A stretch of DNA of 64,000 bases, taken from contig NZ_AYTM02000002.1 of the NCBI RefSeq assembly GCF_000507185.2, positions 1,015,501-1,079,500 of the forward strand, given 5' to 3'. A program made the position numbers and the translations under genes. The notes under the pieces were generated by a model that made no database searches, was not told where the DNA came from, and saw nothing but the letters and a program-made list of their open reading frames with translations. Every line of letters begins with the position of its first letter. Within the stretch, counting starts at the first letter, position 1. The DNA is from Pseudomonas syringae KCTC 12500 (lineage in GTDB: Bacteria > Pseudomonadota > Gammaproteobacteria > Pseudomonadales > Pseudomonadaceae). This document shows, piece after piece, positions 60,604-64,000 of this stretch.

Positions 60604-62147
60604 TCGACTGTTGGTCCGTACTTGAGCTGAATAACGATGCCGACGAGCGCAGCATCAAACGCCAATATGCCCGGTTACTGAAGGTCAACCGCCCAGATGA
60701 AGACCCGGTAGCCTTCCAGAATCTGCGTGATGCCTATGAAGAGGCGCTGCAGCGGGCACGATCGCGCGCAGATGAAGACGACCAGCCTGTCATGCTGCGC
60801 CAGCCCTTGTCTGAGCCCTCGCCTGCCCCGCTTCTGACAACGACCGTTATCGAGCAGTCCGATGGCATGGACTGGCTTCAACAGGTCAGGCAAACCACAG
60901 CGCAGAACCTGCCCGAGCAACAGCAGCTCGCCATGGAGCATGGACAGGCGGAGCGCTTTCAACAACTGTTGCTGCTGGAGTGCCTGAACGACTCGGCGCG
61001 TCGCGTCGAATTGATCAAAGCTGCATTTCAGCATCTGCGCTGGCTGACGGTATGGCAAAGCATTCATATCAGCAGCTACCAGCAGCACGCCTTGGCCGAG
61101 GCGATATTGCGCGAGGCGTTCGAAGCGTTCAGCGCACTCATCGAAAGCGGGCAGCATGCACGCTTCATTGAAGAACTTCAGACGCTGGAGCAGCAGCCCT
61201 GGCTGACAGAGCTGGAGCGTCGCGAGCATTTGCAATGCAGGTGCATGGTCTTGCTGATTGCCAGCCACCATGTGACCTCTGACCTGCTGGAACAGACACG
61301 CGCGGTATTTGGCTGGAACCTGCAGCAAAACCTTCACCCCGGTCCTGAAGACCTTTGGCAGACGCTGCGCCAGCGATACGAAGAAGTGGAGTACGCCGAG
61401 CATCTGCAACGCCTGCTCGACGCCAAACCGAGCACTGCCGAAGGCAAGGCCGCGCACTTGATGTTCAAGCCGCCACGTCTGGCTGCGCGGATCCGTACCG
61501 CAGTCAAGCAAGACGCTTCGGTGTGGAACGCCTGCGCGCATATTCAGGAGCAGTTGACCGTCCACTACCCCGACGTCCTCAAGCGCTACCCCGAAGCAGA
61601 CCTGAATGCCTGGAAACTCATGCGTGAGCAGAGCGACTTCACGCCTCTCATCTGGGTCTACATCGGCGCGTTTCTGCTGGCGTTGCTGGCGCCTCCACTA
61701 GCGCCTGAAGGCACGGAATACAATCCGGGAACGCGGGTCCTCGTGCTGTTCCTGACACCGCTCTGGACAACCGTCGGCTTCTTCATCTTTATCTGCGTAT
61801 GGCGTCCGCTGATGATTCTGGCAGAGCCTGCCGATGCCTGGCTGAGCAGCAAGTTACTGCCCAAGGTGCTGAGCTGGCCCGGTGCCCAGGCGCTGGTCTT
61901 GCGGCATGGCCTTCCGTTTTTGTTTCTAGGCCTTGTCCATGTGCTCGACGGCCCGCGCACGCTGCTGGTTTATCTGCTGCTGGCGGTGCTGTGGGTCGCC
62001 CTGTCGCCCTATCGCTACCTGTTTCAGACAGCGCCTGCCCGGCAGAAGATTCGACAGTTTTATGCAAGACACACGGTCATGGTGATCATCGGCACGCTGA
62101 GCATCGTCATGGCAGCGCTGTTGCTCTCCTCTAAACTGAGCGCTTGA
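60600..62147 (+). CDS. Membrane-bound J-domain partner of HscC (DjlB/DjlC-like)
   Basis: 515 residues. The N-terminal 60 residues form a J-domain (DCWSVLELNNDADERSIKRQ, YARLLKVNRPDEDPVAFQNL, RDAYEEAL) in which the HPD motif reads RPD. A long helical middle follows, and the last 150 residues have several membrane helices (IWVYIGAFLLALLAPPLA, TTVGFFIFICVWRPLMILAE, LLAVLWVALSPYRYLF, VMVIIGTLSIVMAALLLSSK). It overlaps hscC by ATGA, as the E. coli hscC partners DjlB/DjlC are functionally linked. It would recruit HscC to the inner membrane. Confidence 0.85.
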   Translation: MIDCWSVLELNNDADERSIKRQYARLLKVNRPDEDPVAFQNLRDAYEEALQRARSRADEDDQPVMLRQPLSEPSPAPLLTTTVIEQSDGMDWLQQVRQTTAQNLPEQQQLAMEHGQAERFQQLLLLECLNDSARRVELIKAAFQHLRWLTVWQSIHISSYQQHALAEAILREAFEAFSALIESGQHARFIEELQTLEQQPWLTELERREHLQCRCMVLLIASHHVTSDLLEQTRAVFGWNLQQNLHPGPEDLWQTLRQRYEEVEYAEHLQRLLDAKPSTAEGKAAHLMFKPPRLAARIRTAVKQDASVWNACAHIQEQLTVHYPDVLKRYPEADLNAWKLMREQSDFTPLIWVYIGAFLLALLAPPLAPEGTEYNPGTRVLVLFLTPLWTTVGFFIFICVWRPLMILAEPADAWLSSKLLPKVLSWPGAQALVLRHGLPFLFLGLVHVLDGPRTLLVYLLLAVLWVALSPYRYLFQTAPARQKIRQFYARHTVMVIIGTLSIVMAALLLSSKLSA

Positions 62148-62200
62148 GCGGTCTTCTGTCGGCAATCCACCAGAAGACCCTGCTGCGAGCGCTTCCATCG

Positions 62201-62245
62201 GCAAGAATCCGCTTACCCCTGCTGGGCAGATAAGCGGATTCTTGC
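62201..62245 (+). terminator. 15-bp perfect inverted repeat after the J-domain gene
   Basis: GCAAGAATCCGCTTA (62201-62215) and TAAGCGGATTCTTGC (62231-62245), loop of 15. Likely terminator of hscC-djl, although without a clear T-run; it also lies 45-90 bp upstream of the sigma-54 promoter, where an activator site would be. Confidence 0.6.
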
Positions 62246-62288
62246 TCATAAAAGTCGCCCGACCGCTCTAGAACAAGCCCTCATGGTC

Positions 62289-62304
62289 TGGCACAGCTCC
62301 TGCT
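62289..62304 (+). promoter_or_regulatory. Sigma-54 promoter of kgtP
   Basis: TGGCACAGCTCCTGCT fits TGGCACG-N4-TTGCW with the invariant GG and GC exactly 10 bases apart. It ends 59 bp before the kgtP ATG. Supports activation by a DctD/MifR-type protein such as that encoded at 54808-56142. Confidence 0.75.
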
Positions 62305-62363
62305 ATGTAACACGCAGGGCATCCAATGCCTCCTTCCAAAAATAATGAAAAACAAGGAACACC

Positions 62364-63689
62364 ATGGAAACTTCCAATCCCGCCTCCCATGGGTCGGCTG
62401 CTACTGCCGCTGGCCAGAAAACCACCTCCAGCCGTCTCAAATCGATTTTCAGTGGTTCGGTCGGCAACATGGTCGAGTGGTACGACTGGTATGTCTACGC
62501 CGCCTTCTCGCTGTACTTCGCCAAAGCCTTCTTTCCCAAGGGCGACACCACCGCCCAGTTGCTCAACACCGCTACGATCTTTGCCGTCGGCTTTCTGATG
62601 CGGCCTATCGGTGGCTGGCTGATGGGGCTTTACGCTGACTACAAAGGGCGCAAGGCTGCGCTGATGGCATCGGTGCTGTTGATGTGCTTCGGCTCGCTGA
62701 TTATTGCCCTGACACCAGGCTATGAAAGCATCGGCGTCGGTGCTCCGATCCTGCTGGTGTTCGCCCGCTTGCTGCAGGGCCTGTCTGTCGGCGGTGAATA
62801 CGGCACGTCCGCCACCTACCTCAGCGAAATGGCCACCAAGGAACGTCGCGGCTTCTTCTCCAGCTTTCAGTACGTCACTCTGATTTCCGGCCAGCTCATC
62901 GCGCTGGGCGTTCTGATCGTCCTGCAACAGACGCTGACCACGGAGCAATTGTATGCCTGGGGCTGGCGTATACCGTTCGTCATCGGTGCACTGTGCGCAA
63001 TCGTCGCGCTGTTTCTGCGTCGCGGCATGGAAGAAACCGAGTCGTTCACGCGCAAGAAGAAGGAAAAGCCCAAGGAAAGCCTGATGCGCACGCTGATGCG
63101 TCATCCCAAGGAACTGATGACCGTCGTGGGTCTGACCATGGGCGGGACGCTGGCTTTCTACACTTACACCACTTACATGCAGAAGTATCTGGTCAACACC
63201 GTCGGCATGAGCATCACCGACTCGACGTCGATATCAGCGGCGACGCTGTTTCTGTTCATGCTGTTGCAGCCGGTGGTCGGTGCGCTGTCCGACAAGATCG
63301 GGCGTCGTCCGATCCTGATTGCGTTCGGCGTGCTGGGAACGCTGTGTACCGTACCGATCCTGACCACGCTGCATACCATTCAGACATGGTGGGGTGCGTT
63401 CTTCCTGATCATGGCGGCACTGATCATTGTCAGCGGCTATACCTCGATCAACGCAGTGGTGAAGGCAGAGCTGTTTCCGACCGAGATCCGCGCGCTGGGC
63501 GTCGGCCTGCCTTACGCCCTGACAGTATCGATCTTCGGCGGCACTGCGGAATACATCGCGCTGTGGTTCAAGAGCATCGGTATGGAGACCGGTTACTACT
63601 GGTACGTCACTGCCTGTATTGCCTGCTCGCTGCTGGTGTATGTGTTCATGAAAGACACGCGCAAGCACTCGCGTATCGAAACTGACTGA
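62364..63689 (+). CDS. kgtP: KgtP-type alpha-ketoglutarate/proton symporter (MFS, MHS family)
   Basis: 441 residues, twelve membrane helices, closely like E. coli KgtP: GNMVEWYDWYVYAAFSLYFA, FLMRPIGGWLMGLYADYKGR, the loop RLLQGLSVGGEYGTSATYLS, FSSFQYVTLISGQLIALGVL and YTTYMQKYLVNTVGMS. AAGGAA seven bases before the ATG. Predicted to import alpha-ketoglutarate (or a close dicarboxylate) with protons. Transcription is likely sigma-54 dependent (62289-62304). Confidence 0.9.
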   Translation: METSNPASHGSAATAAGQKTTSSRLKSIFSGSVGNMVEWYDWYVYAAFSLYFAKAFFPKGDTTAQLLNTATIFAVGFLMRPIGGWLMGLYADYKGRKAALMASVLLMCFGSLIIALTPGYESIGVGAPILLVFARLLQGLSVGGEYGTSATYLSEMATKERRGFFSSFQYVTLISGQLIALGVLIVLQQTLTTEQLYAWGWRIPFVIGALCAIVALFLRRGMEETESFTRKKKEKPKESLMRTLMRHPKELMTVVGLTMGGTLAFYTYTTYMQKYLVNTVGMSITDSTSISAATLFLFMLLQPVVGALSDKIGRRPILIAFGVLGTLCTVPILTTLHTIQTWWGAFFLIMAALIIVSGYTSINAVVKAELFPTEIRALGVGLPYALTVSIFGGTAEYIALWFKSIGMETGYYWYVTACIACSLLVYVFMKDTRKHSRIETD

Positions 63690-63746
63690 TCGGATTGCGA
63701 CGATTCTCGTGCCCAGGCTCCGCTCTCATCGTTATATACAAATCTC

Positions 63747-63769
63747 GTGGGAGCGAGCTTGCTCGCGAA
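63747..63769 (+). repeat. REP sequence after kgtP
   Basis: The 23-bp motif GTGGGAGCGAGCTTGCTCGC plus GAA, identical to the best copies inside the guanidine carboxylase array. A degenerate inverted partner (TTCGTGAGCAA, about 63812-63822) suggests a decayed REPIN. Confidence 0.8.
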
Positions 63770-64000
63770 GAGGCCGGTACAGTCTCCAGAAATAGAGCGT
63801 TATGACTGACTCTTCGTGAGCAATGGGGATCGCCGCCCCGTTCACTCCATTTTTCGGGCTTATCGAGACGTGTGTATAACGCTGAGGACTCCGCGCAGGC
63901 AGAAGAGTCATTCAGGCTCACTTACAACGATCAATATCATCGCCCGCATTGATACATCAGCCGCTACAAAACAATCCATTACATGCAGCACCTGCAACAG
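63770..64000. other. Right-end stretch without a supported gene
   Basis: Beyond the REP I see no gene, RNA or clear signal; one minus-strand frame (63646-63921) overlaps the kgtP end and the REP and looks like chance. Confidence 0.4.

Overview
The window is chromosomal DNA of a fluorescent pseudomonad, most likely the Pseudomonas syringae complex. The signs are algU-mucA-mucB-mucD without mucC, guanidine carboxylase behind a guanidine-I riboswitch, RhlA, a secreted pectin lyase, a XaxAB toxin pair, DctBD and KgtP, and REP sequences of the GTGGGAGCGAGCTTGCTCGCGAA type. All function calls are by reading; no database was searched.

Layout. 1-2.6 kb (minus): start of mucD, then mucB, mucA and algU, the envelope-stress/alginate sigma module, with an algU promoter of the AlgU type. 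3.1-11.3 kb: nadB, interrupted near its 3' end by a 6.5-kb integrated element (4529-11084) between 19-bp direct repeats. The element supplies a new, synonymously divergent nadB tail. It carries a tyrosine integrase, two Rha-type regulators, a capsid-like protein with a C-terminal bacterial Ig-like domain, three unknown proteins and a 28-residue membrane peptide. Two sites on its coding strand look like promoters of T7-like phage RNA polymerases (T3/gh-1 type). No terminase, portal, tail, lysis or RNA polymerase gene is seen. My reading is a minimal phage satellite that a T7-like helper could switch on; this is the most novel thing in the window.

11.2-22.1 kb: ygfX-sdhE, ygfZ, an HDOD protein, a palindromic MITE-like repeat, the TctDE two-component system, the TctCBA tricarboxylate transporter, an AbrB-type membrane protein, ung and a small lipoprotein. 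22.4-33.1 kb: a guanidine-use operon with riboswitch, ABC transporter, two carboxyguanidine deiminase subunits, guanidine carboxylase and allophanate hydrolase. The carboxylase gene holds an in-frame tandem array of eight 108-bp REPIN-like units that adds about 300 residues. A large DUF6543/Stv-like toxin or effector gene follows directly.

36.5-50.4 kb: a CWC protein, rsuA, rhlA, tRNA-Gly(CCC), a large SF1 helicase, pectin lyase, iron-dependent alcohol dehydrogenase, a methyltransferase, the xaxAB toxin genes and two TPM-domain proteins. 50.7-64 kb: bglX, DctB/DctD-type two-component system, a hybrid sensor kinase, an HscC-type Hsp70 with its J-domain partner, and kgtP behind a good sigma-54 promoter, which fits control by the DctD-type activator encoded 6 kb away.
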